Of a DNA stretch of 47,442 bases, positions 7,476 through 17,600 are shown one piece after another. Origin of the DNA: Nitrospirota bacterium (GTDB lineage: Bacteria > Nitrospirota > Thermodesulfovibrionia > Thermodesulfovibrionales > UBA1546). The position numbers were made by a program, and so were the translations under genes. The stretch is from NCBI GenBank assembly GCA_009773185.1, contig WPIF01000032.1, forward strand, positions 1-47,442. Reading direction: 5' to 3'. The first letter of the stretch is position 1. Every line of letters starts with the position of its first letter. The notes below the pieces were generated by a model, which ran no database searches, was not told the DNA's origin, and saw nothing but the letters and a program-made list of their open reading frames with translations.

Positions 7476-10400
7476 TTGGCAGAAGAAATCTATACAATTT
7501 TTCAGAGGCCAAAAAATCCAACAGACTTTGAGGCAATAAAGGTAAAGCTTGCCTCGCCTGAGAAAATAAGGGAGTGGTCTTATGGAGAGGTCAAAAAACC
7601 GGAGACAATAAATTACCGCACTTTCAAGCCTGAAAGAGACGGCCTGTTCTGCGCCAAGATATTTGGCCCGATGAAGGACTGGGAATGTATATGCGGAAAA
7701 TACAAGAGGATGAAACACAGAGGGGTTGTATGCGATAAGTGCGGCGTTGAGGTAATACAATCAAAGGTAAGGAGGTACAGGCTTGGCCACATCGAGCTTG
7801 CAACTCCGGTTGCACATATATGGTTCCTTAAGGGTGTGCCCAGCAGGATAGGCACTTTGCTTGATATGACAATGCGGCATCTTGAGAAGATTCTTTATTT
7901 CGAGAGCTATGTTGTTATTGACCCGGGAGATACCAATCTCAAGGAAAAGGAACTTCTTACAGAAGATGAATATAAGAAGAAAACCGCAGAGTTTGGCTCA
8001 AGGTTCAAGTCAGGGATGGGAGCTGAAGCGATAAGGGAACTTTTAAGGATGGTTGAACTGGAAAGCCTCAGTAAAGAGATTAAGTTCAAAATAAAAGAAG
8101 CCTCGTCTATCGGCGTCAAGAAAAAACTGACCAAGAGGCTTAAAGTTGTTGAGGCATTCAAGCAGTCGGGGAATAAGCCTGATTGGATGATAATGGATGT
8201 GATACCTGTGCTTCCTCCTGACCTCAGGCCGCTGGTGCCGCTTGAAGGGGGAAGATTTGCGACATCTGATCTCAATGATCTTTACAGGAGGGTCATAAAC
8301 AGGAATAACAGATTGAAGAGATTGATGGAGCTTAAGGCCCCGAGCGTAATAATAAAAAATGAAAAGAGGATGCTGCAGGAGGCTGTTGACGCCCTGTTTG
8401 ATAATGGCAGAAGGGGGCGTGTCCTGAAGACATCAACCAAGAGGCCGTTAAAGTCCTTAAGTGATATGATAAAAGGCAAGCAGGGGCGTTTCCGTCAGAA
8501 TCTTCTTGGAAAACGCGTGGACTATTCCGGCAGGTCTGTTATTGTTGTCGGGCCTGAACTCAAACTTCACCAGTGCGGCCTTCCTAAAAGAATGGCGCTG
8601 GAACTTTTCAAGCCGCTTATATTTAACAAACTTGAAGATAAGGGCTTTGCAACGACAATAAAGTCAGCTAAAAAACTTGTTGAGAAGGAGTCACCGGAGG
8701 TCTGGGATGCGCTTGAGGAGGTTATCAGGGAACATCCCGTGCTTTTAAACCGCGCTCCTACCCTTCACAGGCTCGGTATCCAGGCATTTGATCCCATACT
8801 TGTTGAGGGCAAGGCGATAAAGCTTCATCCATTGGTCTGCACAGCATTCAATGCCGACTTTGACGGCGACCAGATGGCAGTTCATGTCCCGTTATCCATA
8901 GAGGCACAGGTAGAGGCAAGGGTTCTGATGATGTCTGTAAATAATATCCTTTCTCCTGCTAACGGGAAGCCCATAGTAGTGCCGACGCAGGATATGGTAC
9001 TGGGAATATACTATCTGACAAAAGAGAAAAATGGCGTAAAGGGAGAGGGAAAGATATTCTCAGGCGCAGAAGATGTAAGAGTTGCATATGATGCCGGAAT
9101 GCTCGATGAACATGCAAAGATAAAAGTAAAGATAGAGGGCAAGTTTGTTGATACGACATGCGGCAGGGCGCTCTTCAGCGAGATACTTCCGGATGGCATA
9201 TCATTTTCAGCCATAAACAAGGAACTTACCAAAAAAGAACTGACAAAGATAATAGAATACTCTTATATAAAGGTAGGCAAGAGGGTTACAGTTGTATTCC
9301 TTGATAATCTCGAAAAACTCGGGTTCGAGTATGCTACAAAGTCAGGGGTTTCTATATGTATGGCAGATATGCACATACCCTCAAAAAAGCCTGAACTTAT
9401 ACGAGAGGCAGAGCAGGAAGTCATTGATGTCCAGAAACAGTATGCAGACGGGTTTATCACTCAGGGCGAACGATACAACAAGGTAATAGATATATGGGCT
9501 AATGTTACAGAAAAGGTTGCGGATGAGATGATGAAGGAACTCGGAGCAGAAGACGGGAAGAAATTTTCAGAGGAAGAGTTAAAGGAGAGGAGGTCATTTA
9601 ACAGTATCTTTATGATGGCCGATTCCGGTGCAAGGGGCAGCGCTGCCCAGATAAGGCAGCTTGCAGGCATGAGGGGCCTTATGGCAAAGCCCTCGGGAGA
9701 GATTATCGAGACCCCCATTACTGCAAACTTCAGGGAAGGATTAACCCCGTTGCAATATTTTATTTCTACTCACGGTGCAAGAAAAGGTCTTGCTGATACA
9801 GCCCTCAAAACAGCTAACTCCGGATATCTTACAAGGAGGCTTGTGGATGTTGCGCAGGATGTAATCATAATGGAGGAAGATTGCGGAACAACCGATGGGA
9901 TAGTAGTTACTTCTCTTATAGAAGGCGGTGAAATAATCCAGCCTCTGGAAGAGAGGATTCTGGGCAGGACAGTTGCAGAAGACGTAAAAGATCCGATATC
10001 AAAAGAGATGATTGCAAAAAGGAACAGGGCGATAGATGAAGAATTAACCCAGAAGATAGTGGATTCCGGTATAGACAGGATAAAGATAAGGTCTGTCCTT
10101 ACATGCCAGTCCAAATTCGGCGCTTGTGCAGCGTGCTACGGAAGGGATCTGGCAAGGAGTGAGCCTGTTGATCTGGGAGAGGCTGTAGGGGTTATAGCGG
10201 CCCAGTCCATAGGTGAACCCGGAACCCAGCTTACAATGAGAACGTTCCATATAGGTGGCGCTGCATCAAAGGTTGTCGAGCAAACGGTGCTTGAGTCAAA
10301 AAACTCCGGGACAATAAAATTTGTAAATATAAGCACTGTCAAAAACAGGGAAGGGCTGTTAGTTGTAATGAACAGGAACGGCAGCATTGCTGTTGTGGAT

Positions 10401-11591
10401 TCAAAAGGCAGGGAAAAGGAAAAATATCCTATTGTTTATGGTGCAAAGCTTCTGGTCAGTAACGGGCAGAAGGTGGACATCGGCCAGAGACTCGTTGAGT
10501 GGGATCCTTATTCAACCCCGATACTGACAGAAATAGGGGGGCAGATAGCATTCGGGGATATTGTGGAAAATGTGACTGTGAAGGAAGAGGTGGATGAGAT
10601 AACAGGACTGTCACATAAAGTCATTATAGATTATCCGACTAACATGAGGCCAAGGCTTTCAATAAAGGATGAACACGGCAAGGTAACCCTTAAAATCCCA
10701 AGCACGAATAACCTTGCGCGGTACCAGTTGCCTTCAGGTGCGCATATCATTGTTAACAAAAACGATATAGTTGCTCCGGGTGATATTCTCGCAAAAATTC
10801 CGAGAGAGACTACCAAGACAAAGGATATAACCGGAGGTCTTCCGAGGGTTGCAGAACTGTTTGAGGCAAGGCGTCCAAAAGAACAGGCGATTGTCACAGA
10901 GATCGACGGTATGGTTGAATTCAAAGGCGCTCATAAAGGCATGAGGGTTGTTATGGTGAAAGGCAGCGGAGAGTCAAGAGAATATCTGATACCAAAGGGC
11001 AAACATGTAAGCGTTCATGAAGGAGACTGGGTCAAGGCAGGCGAACCATTAATGGATGGCGCTGTGAATCCGCACAGCATTCTTGACATCCTGGGCCCCA
11101 AAGAACTCCAGAGATATCTTGTTGATGAAGTTCAAAAGGTTTACAGGCTTCAGGGTGTTTCGATAAATGACAAGCATATTGAAGTTATAGTAAGGCAGAT
11201 GATGAAGAAGGTCAGGATTGAAGACCCGGGGGATACAGAACTTCTGATAGGAGAGCAGGTGGACAGGGTGATATTTCAGGAGGAAAACGCCAGGGTTAAG
11301 GCAAAGGGTAAGAAACCCGCCCAGGGCAAACCGCTTCTTTTAGGGATAACCAAGGCTTCGCTGGCAACAGAGAGTTTTGTTTCAGCAGCATCTTTCCAGG
11401 AGACGACAAGGGTCCTTACAGAGGCCGCAATCAACGGGTCTGTTGATGAATTGAGGGGACTCAAGGAAAATGTAATAATGGGCAGAATTATCCCGGCAGG
11501 CACAGGAATAGCAAAGTACCGCAACACATTTGTGAAAAGGGAGATGCAGCCATTATTCAGCTCAGAACAACCTGCAGTTGCTGAAGAATAG
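7476..11591 (+). CDS. rpoC: DNA-directed RNA polymerase subunit beta'
   Basis: A 1371-residue beta' subunit. I place the start at TTG 7476, two bases after the rpoB stop codon and after AAGGGGG. This gives the expected N-terminus ([20 protein letters not shown]); an upstream ATG at 7428 would add 16 unrelated residues. The first zinc site is C71, C73, C86, C89. The catalytic Mg site NADFDGDQM has its three Asp at 461, 463 and 465. A second zinc cluster ([18 protein letters not shown]) and the trigger-loop block ([16 protein letters not shown]) follow. The bridge-helix region and the C-terminal [20 protein letters not shown] are intact. Confidence 0.99.
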   Translation: MAEEIYTIFQRPKNPTDFEAIKVKLASPEKIREWSYGEVKKPETINYRTFKPERDGLFCAKIFGPMKDWECICGKYKRMKHRGVVCDKCGVEVIQSKVRRYRLGHIELATPVAHIWFLKGVPSRIGTLLDMTMRHLEKILYFESYVVIDPGDTNLKEKELLTEDEYKKKTAEFGSRFKSGMGAEAIRELLRMVELESLSKEIKFKIKEASSIGVKKKLTKRLKVVEAFKQSGNKPDWMIMDVIPVLPPDLRPLVPLEGGRFATSDLNDLYRRVINRNNRLKRLMELKAPSVIIKNEKRMLQEAVDALFDNGRRGRVLKTSTKRPLKSLSDMIKGKQGRFRQNLLGKRVDYSGRSVIVVGPELKLHQCGLPKRMALELFKPLIFNKLEDKGFATTIKSAKKLVEKESPEVWDALEEVIREHPVLLNRAPTLHRLGIQAFDPILVEGKAIKLHPLVCTAFNADFDGDQMAVHVPLSIEAQVEARVLMMSVNNILSPANGKPIVVPTQDMVLGIYYLTKEKNGVKGEGKIFSGAEDVRVAYDAGMLDEHAKIKVKIEGKFVDTTCGRALFSEILPDGISFSAINKELTKKELTKIIEYSYIKVGKRVTVVFLDNLEKLGFEYATKSGVSICMADMHIPSKKPELIREAEQEVIDVQKQYADGFITQGERYNKVIDIWANVTEKVADEMMKELGAEDGKKFSEEELKERRSFNSIFMMADSGARGSAAQIRQLAGMRGLMAKPSGEIIETPITANFREGLTPLQYFISTHGARKGLADTALKTANSGYLTRRLVDVAQDVIIMEEDCGTTDGIVVTSLIEGGEIIQPLEERILGRTVAEDVKDPISKEMIAKRNRAIDEELTQKIVDSGIDRIKIRSVLTCQSKFGACAACYGRDLARSEPVDLGEAVGVIAAQSIGEPGTQLTMRTFHIGGAASKVVEQTVLESKNSGTIKFVNISTVKNREGLLVVMNRNGSIAVVDSKGREKEKYPIVYGAKLLVSNGQKVDIGQRLVEWDPYSTPILTEIGGQIAFGDIVENVTVKEEVDEITGLSHKVIIDYPTNMRPRLSIKDEHGKVTLKIPSTNNLARYQLPSGAHIIVNKNDIVAPGDILAKIPRETTKTKDITGGLPRVAELFEARRPKEQAIVTEIDGMVEFKGAHKGMRVVMVKGSGESREYLIPKGKHVSVHEGDWVKAGEPLMDGAVNPHSILDILGPKELQRYLVDEVQKVYRLQGVSINDKHIEVIVRQMMKKVRIEDPGDTELLIGEQVDRVIFQEENARVKAKGKKPAQGKPLLLGITKASLATESFVSAASFQETTRVLTEAAINGSVDELRGLKENVIMGRIIPAGTGIAKYRNTFVKREMQPLFSSEQPAVAEE

Positions 11592-11599
11592 CTTGTTAT

Positions 11600-11634
11600 C
11601 AGGTTAAGGGCAGAATTTATCTGCCCTTAACCTG
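11600..11634 (+). terminator. Hairpin after rpoC, possible terminator
   Basis: A perfect 14-15 bp stem, CAGGTTAAGGGCAG (11600-11613) with CTGCCCTTAACCTG (11621-11634), has a short A/T loop and starts nine bases after the rpoC stop. No U run follows, so it may be a weak or Rho-assisted end, or an RNA processing or 3'-protecting hairpin. The next gene starts only 15 bases after it. Confidence 0.5.
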
Positions 11635-11649
11635 AATTCGTTTACTAAG

Positions 11650-12129
11650 ATGAAATTTATTGCAGATGCAATGCTGGGCCGCCTTGCAAGATGGCTCAGG
11701 CTTCTTGGCTTTGATACCCTTTACTATCCTGATATAAGCGACAGCAATCTTCTTAAGACCGCAAGGCAGCAGGAAAGGTTTATCCTCACAAGGGATACAC
11801 ATTTTCAGGGCTTTAAAAACCTCAAAGACTTCCTGCTTATTAATTCAAATAACACCCTTGAACAGCTTCTTGAAGTAAAAAAAACACTGGGCCTGAAAAT
11901 CGTTGATGCCGGAAGGTGTGTAAGATGCAATGGTATGCTTATCGCAGGGATAGAGAAAAAAAGCGTGCGAGGGTTGGTCCCGGAACATATCTATGTGCAA
12001 TATAACAGATTTTCAAGGTGCAAGGAGTGCGGCAATATTTATTGGGAGGGGTCGCATATAAAGAGGTTCAGGGAAAAAGTCTGTGATAGATTGGAAGAGA
12101 TAGGAGGTAGAAAAGCCGTTAAAAAATAA
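11650..12129 (+). CDS. Mut7-C RNase domain protein (PIN-like plus zinc ribbon)
   Basis: A 159-residue stand-alone Mut7-C family protein. The N-terminal PIN-like half starts MKFIADAMLGRLARWLRLLG and carries Asp6 and Asp49 (LTRDTHF), candidates for the metal-binding acidic residues. The C-terminal half has a zinc ribbon with C90-x2-C93 and C124-x2-C127. The family is predicted to be an RNase by relation to the C-terminal domain of the nematode Mut-7 exonuclease; its bacterial substrates are not established. It lies directly downstream of the rpoC hairpin and has no close ribosome binding site other than weak purines. Confidence 0.8.
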   Translation: MKFIADAMLGRLARWLRLLGFDTLYYPDISDSNLLKTARQQERFILTRDTHFQGFKNLKDFLLINSNNTLEQLLEVKKTLGLKIVDAGRCVRCNGMLIAGIEKKSVRGLVPEHIYVQYNRFSRCKECGNIYWEGSHIKRFREKVCDRLEEIGGRKAVKK

Positions 12130-12206
12130 AAAACACTTGAATATTTTCCACCGTCTCCTGATAATATCGTGAAGTAAAACAGTCTTTATTAAGAGGTGAT
12201 TCGTTC

Positions 12207-12935
12207 ATGGTGAATAAAACAACCATACTCATAATAGACGACGACAGGGAAGTATGCAGCACTACAGGTGTGCTCCTTGAAGATGAATATAAAGTCCTAA
12301 TTGCCTTTTCAGGAGCAGAAGGGTTATATATTCTCAGTAAAGAGATTGTTTCTTTAGTCATGCTTGACTATAGGTTGCCTGACATGGACGGCATTAAGGT
12401 TCTTAAGAACATAAAAGAGAATTATAAAATCCCTGTCATAATGATAACCGGAGTTGGAGATAAAGAAGCGGTTCTCAAGAGCTGGCGGTACAAGGCGGAC
12501 TATTATTTTGACAAACCTTTTAAGATAGAAGAACTGAAAGAAAAAATTATAGAGATTTTAAAACAGGCTAATGAGACATTCCCTTTTGATGCGCTTGGCA
12601 TTGTTCACTCCCGGTTGTCCCCGCACACTGTTAAGGCATTAGAGTTTATTGTATCAAGCATGTCAAAGGACGACCTTGAAAAACTTTCTCTGATAGAGGT
12701 ATCGGCAGTTAGTTCGATTTCTCCCAAATATCTGGCAACGCTCTTTAAGAAAGAATGCGGACTGAGTTTCCAGGAGATAATATCAAGCCTTAAGATAGAT
12801 AGGGCAAAGAAACTTCTGAATGAAGGCGGAGAGATAAAAGAGATATCCGCCGAGCTTGGTTTTAAATACCCTAACAGTTTCCGCAAGTTTTTTAAAAAAC
12901 TGACCGGCAAATCCCCGTCTGAAGCAAAAAAATAG
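12207..12935 (+). CDS. Response regulator with AraC-type DNA-binding domain
   Basis: A 242-residue two-domain regulator. The receiver domain (about residues 5-117) has the acidic cluster D11-D12-D13, phospho-acceptor D54 (VMLDYRLPDMDG), T81 and K103 (DKPF), so all the usual phosphotransfer residues are present. The C-terminal part (about 135-242) is an AraC/XylS double helix-turn-helix, with SPKYLATLFKKECGLSF in the first HTH and GFKYPNSFRKFFKKLTGKSP in the second. AAGAGGTGA precedes ATG 12207. No histidine kinase is adjacent. It lies directly upstream of the riboswitch-controlled operon, whose promoter region contains a 21-bp-spaced direct repeat that would suit an AraC-type protein, so local control is plausible but inferred. 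Confidence 0.9.
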   Translation: MVNKTTILIIDDDREVCSTTGVLLEDEYKVLIAFSGAEGLYILSKEIVSLVMLDYRLPDMDGIKVLKNIKENYKIPVIMITGVGDKEAVLKSWRYKADYYFDKPFKIEELKEKIIEILKQANETFPFDALGIVHSRLSPHTVKALEFIVSSMSKDDLEKLSLIEVSAVSSISPKYLATLFKKECGLSFQEIISSLKIDRAKKLLNEGGEIKEISAELGFKYPNSFRKFFKKLTGKSPSEAKK

Positions 12936-12940
12936 TCCAG

Positions 12941-12960
12941 CCTAAAGTTCTAACTTTAGG
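12941..12960 (+). terminator. Hairpin after response regulator, weak terminator candidate
   Basis: CCTAAAGTT (12941-12949) is inverted as AACTTTAGG (12952-12960), six bases after the stop codon. It would form an 8-9 bp stem. The bases after it are mixed rather than a U run, so termination strength is doubtful. Confidence 0.4.
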
Positions 12961-12970
12961 AATGTGGCTT

Positions 12971-13005
12971 TTGGATACAATTTTCTTCCCTTTGGATATA
13001 ATTTT
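12971..13005 (+). promoter_or_regulatory. Promoter-like region with 21-nt-spaced direct repeat
   Basis: TTGGATACAATTTT (12971-12984) is repeated as TTGGATATAATTTT (12992-13005), a shift of 21 bases or two helical turns. The second copy contains a consensus -10 box TATAAT (12997-13002). Transcription from it would start about 25 bases before the riboswitch aptamer. No good -35 lies at 17 bases; TTGGAT at 12971 would need a 20-base spacer, which fits an activator-dependent promoter. The repeats could be sites for the AraC-type regulator encoded just upstream. This is inference. Confidence 0.5.
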
Positions 13006-13037
13006 TAGATTGATTTAAAGGCTAAACGTATTGTAAT

Positions 13038-13137
13038 CTTGACCAACCAACGAAAAGAGTAAACCCTAGAGTAATCAGGGGGCACAAAGTTACCTGTCCG
13101 GATAGTAGAGCAGGATAGAGGGACTGCCGTGGTTAAG
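13038..13137 (+). promoter_or_regulatory. GEMM-I cyclic dinucleotide riboswitch, A20 (cGAMP-type) variant
   Basis: P1 is CTTGACCA (13038-13045) with TGGTTAAG (13130-13137). Next come A-G-A-G-T-A-A-A (13056-13063), a hairpin CCCT..AGGG whose inner pairs close a GUAA tetraloop (13071-13074, GNRA class), and GGCACAAAG (13081-13089), the counterpart of the GEMM-I GACGCAAAG. A second hairpin, CCTG..CAGG, and GGGACTGCCG (13120-13129), the counterpart of GGGUUACCG, complete the fold. The intercalating A47 equivalent and C92 equivalent are kept. The position-20 equivalent is A13058, where Vc2 has G; G20A-type aptamers (GEMM-Ib, as in Geobacter) prefer cGAMP. Differences from consensus are A instead of G just before CAAAG and a weak tetraloop receptor. 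An intrinsic terminator follows directly, so control is probably at transcription termination. Confidence 0.75.
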
Positions 13138-13145
13138 GGTGCATT

Positions 13146-13180
13146 AAAGCCCACCTTTTCGGAGGTGGGCTTTTTTATTT
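13146..13180 (+). terminator. Intrinsic terminator of the riboswitch expression platform
   Basis: GCCCACCT (13149-13156) pairs with AGGTGGGC (13163-13170) and is followed by TTTTTT. This is a strong intrinsic terminator nine bases after the aptamer P1 stem and about 30 bases before the next gene, so it would stop the operon unless antitermination occurs. The P1 3' strand and following GGGTG (13137-13141) can partly pair with the terminator 5' arm (CACC), giving a possible antiterminator. Confidence 0.9.
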
Positions 13181-13209
13181 GGTCGACAATTCCTTAAGGA
13201 GGAAGATAC

Positions 13210-14607
13210 TTGACCTTAGGACAAAAAGCATTACTCATTCTGATATGTCTTATATCCTGTGGTTTGCTTGTCACTGCGCCTTCGGCAATATCAGCAGCTT
13301 CAGTAGAGACAAGCCTTTCGGTAAAATCACTCGTCATAAAAGACTCCATCCAGGCTACAGTTCCCGCTAATGCAAAATGGTCATTTGCTGCTGTTGACGT
13401 GGATACTCACAGACAGCTTTCCGACGAAGGCAATTCAAAAAATTTTCCTTTAACACCTGGTTCTCTCGTAAAGCTTTTTATAACAGCAGCAATCTTCGAT
13501 ATGAACTCAAGAGAGCAAGTCTCCCTCGATACATTTTTCTCCCATGACGGAAATGTCGCAGATAAAGAACTTAAAGGCAGCATCTATATTAAAGGTTCCG
13601 GCAATGCCTTTCTCTCAAAAGGTGATATTTCTAAAGCGGTAGACGCAATCATCTCAAGGGATATAACACAGATTGCAGGTGACATAATCATTGATGACAC
13701 TCTCTTTGAACTTAACGAATGGAAACCCAAACATTACGGCCCTGCATACTCAACTCCTTCACCCCTCGGGCTTGATATGCATACTGTCTCGATAACTATC
13801 TCCGGTAGCCCGCCCGATCTGAAAATTGATCCTCCCAATGACTTAGTAAAGGTAATCACGAGCCTTAATGGAAAACCTGACATTTTACAGATAGACGACC
13901 TCACCTACTCGATCTCAGGATTCACCGGCTCTATACCAATGAAAAAAAGATTCCCCCTTAAAAACCCATCTTTATACTTAGCCCAGACCTTCAAAACACT
14001 CCTTAGGGAAAATAACATTACTTTTAAGGGAACCATAAGAAACGGGAAAACCCCATCAGGCGCTTCTTTGATGTACGCTGCAAAATCAAAGAGCCTTGAA
14101 GAGATAGTTAAAGACATAAATAACCATAGCCTCAATGTTCTTTCCGAAAACCTTCTCCTCATTCTCGGCGCGAAAAAATATGGCCCTCCCGGCACAATTG
14201 AAAAGGGAAGCCTTGCTCTTAAAGAGTTTCTCAATAACATAGGCCTTTCTTCAGAAGAGATAATCATTGCTGACGGAAGCGGGCTGTCCCCTTTAAATAG
14301 AATCAGCGCAAACCATATTGTAAGCTTCTTAACAAAGATATCCGAGAAACCCTGGTTTAATTCCTTTTACGAAAGCCTACCGAGAGTTGGAATGGAAGGA
14401 ACACTTAAGGGAATTGCCTACACAAATGACCATATCAGGGCAAAGACAGGCCAGCTAGATGATGTCTACTGTCTTGCCGGATATATAGAAAAAAAAGACG
14501 GTAAAAAAGTTGCGTTCTCATACATGGTTAATGTCCCCGGAGCAGACCTTTTATGGAAGGAAAATAAAGAGATATTTATGCTTCTTTCAAGGATAGTGGA
14601 TGAGTAA
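13210..14607 (+). CDS. dacB: D-alanyl-D-alanine carboxypeptidase/endopeptidase, PBP4 type (S13)
   Basis: A 465-residue exported penicillin-binding protein. A Sec signal peptide covers about residues 1-30 (hydrophobic core ALLILICLISCGLLV). All three active-site motifs are present: S85-L-V-K88 (SxxK), S312-E-N314 (SxN) and K412-T-G414 (KTG), so it should be active. The family removes the terminal D-Ala or cuts cross-links in periplasmic peptidoglycan. The TTG start at 13210 follows AAGGAGGA. As the first gene after the riboswitch and terminator it is regulated with the secreted proteins. Its stop overlaps the next gene by eight bases. A role in loosening the wall for very large exported proteins is my inference. 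Confidence 0.92.
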   Translation: MTLGQKALLILICLISCGLLVTAPSAISAASVETSLSVKSLVIKDSIQATVPANAKWSFAAVDVDTHRQLSDEGNSKNFPLTPGSLVKLFITAAIFDMNSREQVSLDTFFSHDGNVADKELKGSIYIKGSGNAFLSKGDISKAVDAIISRDITQIAGDIIIDDTLFELNEWKPKHYGPAYSTPSPLGLDMHTVSITISGSPPDLKIDPPNDLVKVITSLNGKPDILQIDDLTYSISGFTGSIPMKKRFPLKNPSLYLAQTFKTLLRENNITFKGTIRNGKTPSGASLMYAAKSKSLEEIVKDINNHSLNVLSENLLLILGAKKYGPPGTIEKGSLALKEFLNNIGLSSEEIIIADGSGLSPLNRISANHIVSFLTKISEKPWFNSFYESLPRVGMEGTLKGIAYTNDHIRAKTGQLDDVYCLAGYIEKKDGKKVAFSYMVNVPGADLLWKENKEIFMLLSRIVDE

Positions 14608-17600
14608 GAACCCTGAAGCCGAAGGAATGATTATAAAGGCGATACTTATATCATTTGTATTGCTTTTACTTCCTCAGGTTGTAAGCGCCGAGACCGCCTG
14701 CTCGAGAGTAAGCATAGAGATATTGCAGGAACTTACACTCGAAAGAATAGCCTTTGACGCCAAGATGGTGATCACAAACAATATTCCGGATAAAGACCTT
14801 TCTGACATAAGAGTAGACGTAATCCTTAAAGATGCAAACGGGAACGTAAAAAACGATCTTTTTCATATGCGAGTATCATCTACAAGCAAGATTAACGCAG
14901 TGGACGGAACAGGTGTTGTAAGGGCTGCAACTACGGCTGAAGTCCACTGGCTTATAATACCTTCTCCAGGAGCAGGCGGGATAGACCCTGCAGGAGTGTC
15001 CTACTGGGCAGGAGCGACTCTTACATATACAGTTGACGGAAAGCAGGAAGTAGTATCCGTAAATCCTGATAAGATCACCGTAAGACCCGAAGCCCAGCTA
15101 ATACTCGACTATTTCCTTCCGTATGAGGTAATAGGAGATAATCCCTTTACCCCTCAGGTCGAAGCTCCAGTGCCATTTCCATTGGCAGTAAGGGTGCTTA
15201 ATTCGGGGTACGGGCTGGCAAGAAACCTCAAAATAGATTCAGCCCAGCCAAAGATCGTGGACAATGCTCAGGGCCTCCTCGTTGATTTCAAACTCCTTGG
15301 CGCCTCTGTTAATGACAGCGCAGTTTCTCCCTCCCTCACAGTTAGTATAGGCACACTAGAAAGCAAAAAGATCGCAACAGGATACTGGGAGATGATATCC
15401 ACCTTAAGCGGAAAGTTTGTGGAATTCAATGCGACTTTTTCTCATGCATCAGACCTAGGAGGAGAACTTACATCCATACTTAAGCAGACGAATACCTATT
15501 ACCTTATACACAGAGTGAAGGCCAACCTTCCCGGCAGAGACGGAAAGCTTGATTTCCTGGCAGACACAGATAACGACTCAGAACACCTTCCTGATGCAAT
15601 CTTCGAATCCGAAATACCCGGCAATACAGGGAAGGTCGAAGACGCAAGGTCACCCGTCACAGTTATCGCAATAACATTATCTCCGGCACGACCCACTTCA
15701 CAGCAGCCTAATGTCGAGATGAAGGTTGCTACAGAAGACCCTGGATGGGTTTATGCAAAACTTCCGGACCCATCCAAAGGCATGCTTAAGCTCCTTGATG
15801 TAATAAGGGCTGACGGTGTGCATCTTGATGCCAACAACTTCTGGGTTAGCGAAGGCCTTGACACCAATTATCAGAAGATATACACGCTTCACATACTTGA
15901 CTATAGGGCGGATGCCTCGGTAACAGGCACCTATACCCTTGTATACGCAAAGCCTGTTGATGACACAATGGCGCCTGTCACAACTCTTGTATTTGACGGG
16001 CCATCTAAGACAGGGGACCCTCTCTATATAACTCCTGATACAAAGATAATCTTTACCTCTACTGATAACGAAGGAGGCAGCGGTGTAGACCAGATGCTGA
16101 GAAAGATAGTGGGAACTGACTCTTCATTTGTTCCAGCGCTTCCTATGAATATAGAAACAGCCGGAAACGCTGTTTTAGACTATTACAGCATTGACAGGGC
16201 AGGCAACCAGGAAGCTACAAAATCTGCAAACCTTTATGTTGATAACGCAGCTCCCAATATAACTACATTCAATGCTGCTCCTACGACATTTATGCCGCAT
16301 GCGCCAAAGGGTGTGACAGCAACGCTAACAACGAGCTTAACAGTGAAGGCAACTGACGACATCAATACGCTTCAGGCAGTAATAGACATATCAAAAGGAG
16401 AGGCATTCTCTGAAGCGGATATTGTAAAGACATTTACTCTAACCCTCACATCAGGCACAGAGACAAAAGTCATTTGGGACGGCAAGGACAAAAACGACAT
16501 TCTTGTCCCTACAGGAATATATACAGCCAGACTAAGTGTTACAGACGGATTAAGCGGAGGCACAATAAGCCATACATCCACATTTGCTTTAAACATTACT
16601 GTAACTGAATGGTTTAAAGGCCAAGCCCTTGACCCCAATCTTTCAGGAGCGCAGCAGTATCCCGAGGTTTCAGGCACAAAGGTTGTCTGGCAGGATCAGA
16701 GAAACGGAAACTGGGATATCTATACAAAAGATATATCGGGCGCTTTATCTGTAAATCTCACAAACAATTCTTCAGGCCAGATTAGGCCTTCTATAAGCGG
16801 GAACATAATAGTCTGGCAGGATAATCGCGGCGGGAACTGGGACATCTACGGATACGACCTCTCAAAGTCACTTGAGTTCTTGATAAGCAATGATTCCGGC
16901 AATCAGGAACGTCCGGTCATATCAGGAGAATGGGTGTCATGGCAGGACGACAGTGCAGGAAACCTGGATATATTCGTATATAACATAACCACAAAGGAAA
17001 AGATCAGGGTCACATCCCATGAAAGAGACCAGATACACCCCTCGATATCAGGAAATATACTTTCGTGGGAGGATTACAGGCATGGATTGGGAGAGATATA
17101 TAAATACGACCTCATAACAAAGACCGAGACGAGATATACATCCAATATCTATAACCAGACCTTGCCCGCGATATCAGGTAACACAGTCGTATGGACCGAC
17201 GAGAGGAACAGCCAAAGAGATATTTACTTCTCGGACCTCACAAGCGGCGAGACAAAGGTGACATACGGCGCAGGAGACCACACCCAGGCAGTAATACTTA
17301 ATGACGCCTTAGTCTATATAGAATACGAAACAGGGCCGAATGATCCTAACCTGTCATTCTTTGACATCAAATCAGGCACAGGCGCAAGACTCAGCGCAAA
17401 CCCCGCAAAACAGGAGGAGCCTGCACTTGGAGAAGGAGTTCTTGTCTGGCAGGACAACAGAGACGGCATATACCAGATTTACTGGTCTAATTTCCAGGTG
17501 GAAGCACTTCCTATAGAAGTAGAGATAAGGCCGGGCTTTAACTTAATAGCTGTAGGAGATAAACTTGCGAAGGCATATCCGAAGGCTTCGGACCTTATAG

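Noticed and set aside
12941..12960. Hairpin after the response regulator as a firm terminator
   Set aside because: The stem is good but lacks the U run; kept only as a weak candidate.
13094..13105. CTGTCCGGATAG shared by the riboswitch and the IS (44166-44177) as a sign of a common element
   Set aside because: Only 12 bases match, with no flanking similarity; in the riboswitch it is part of a normal hairpin.
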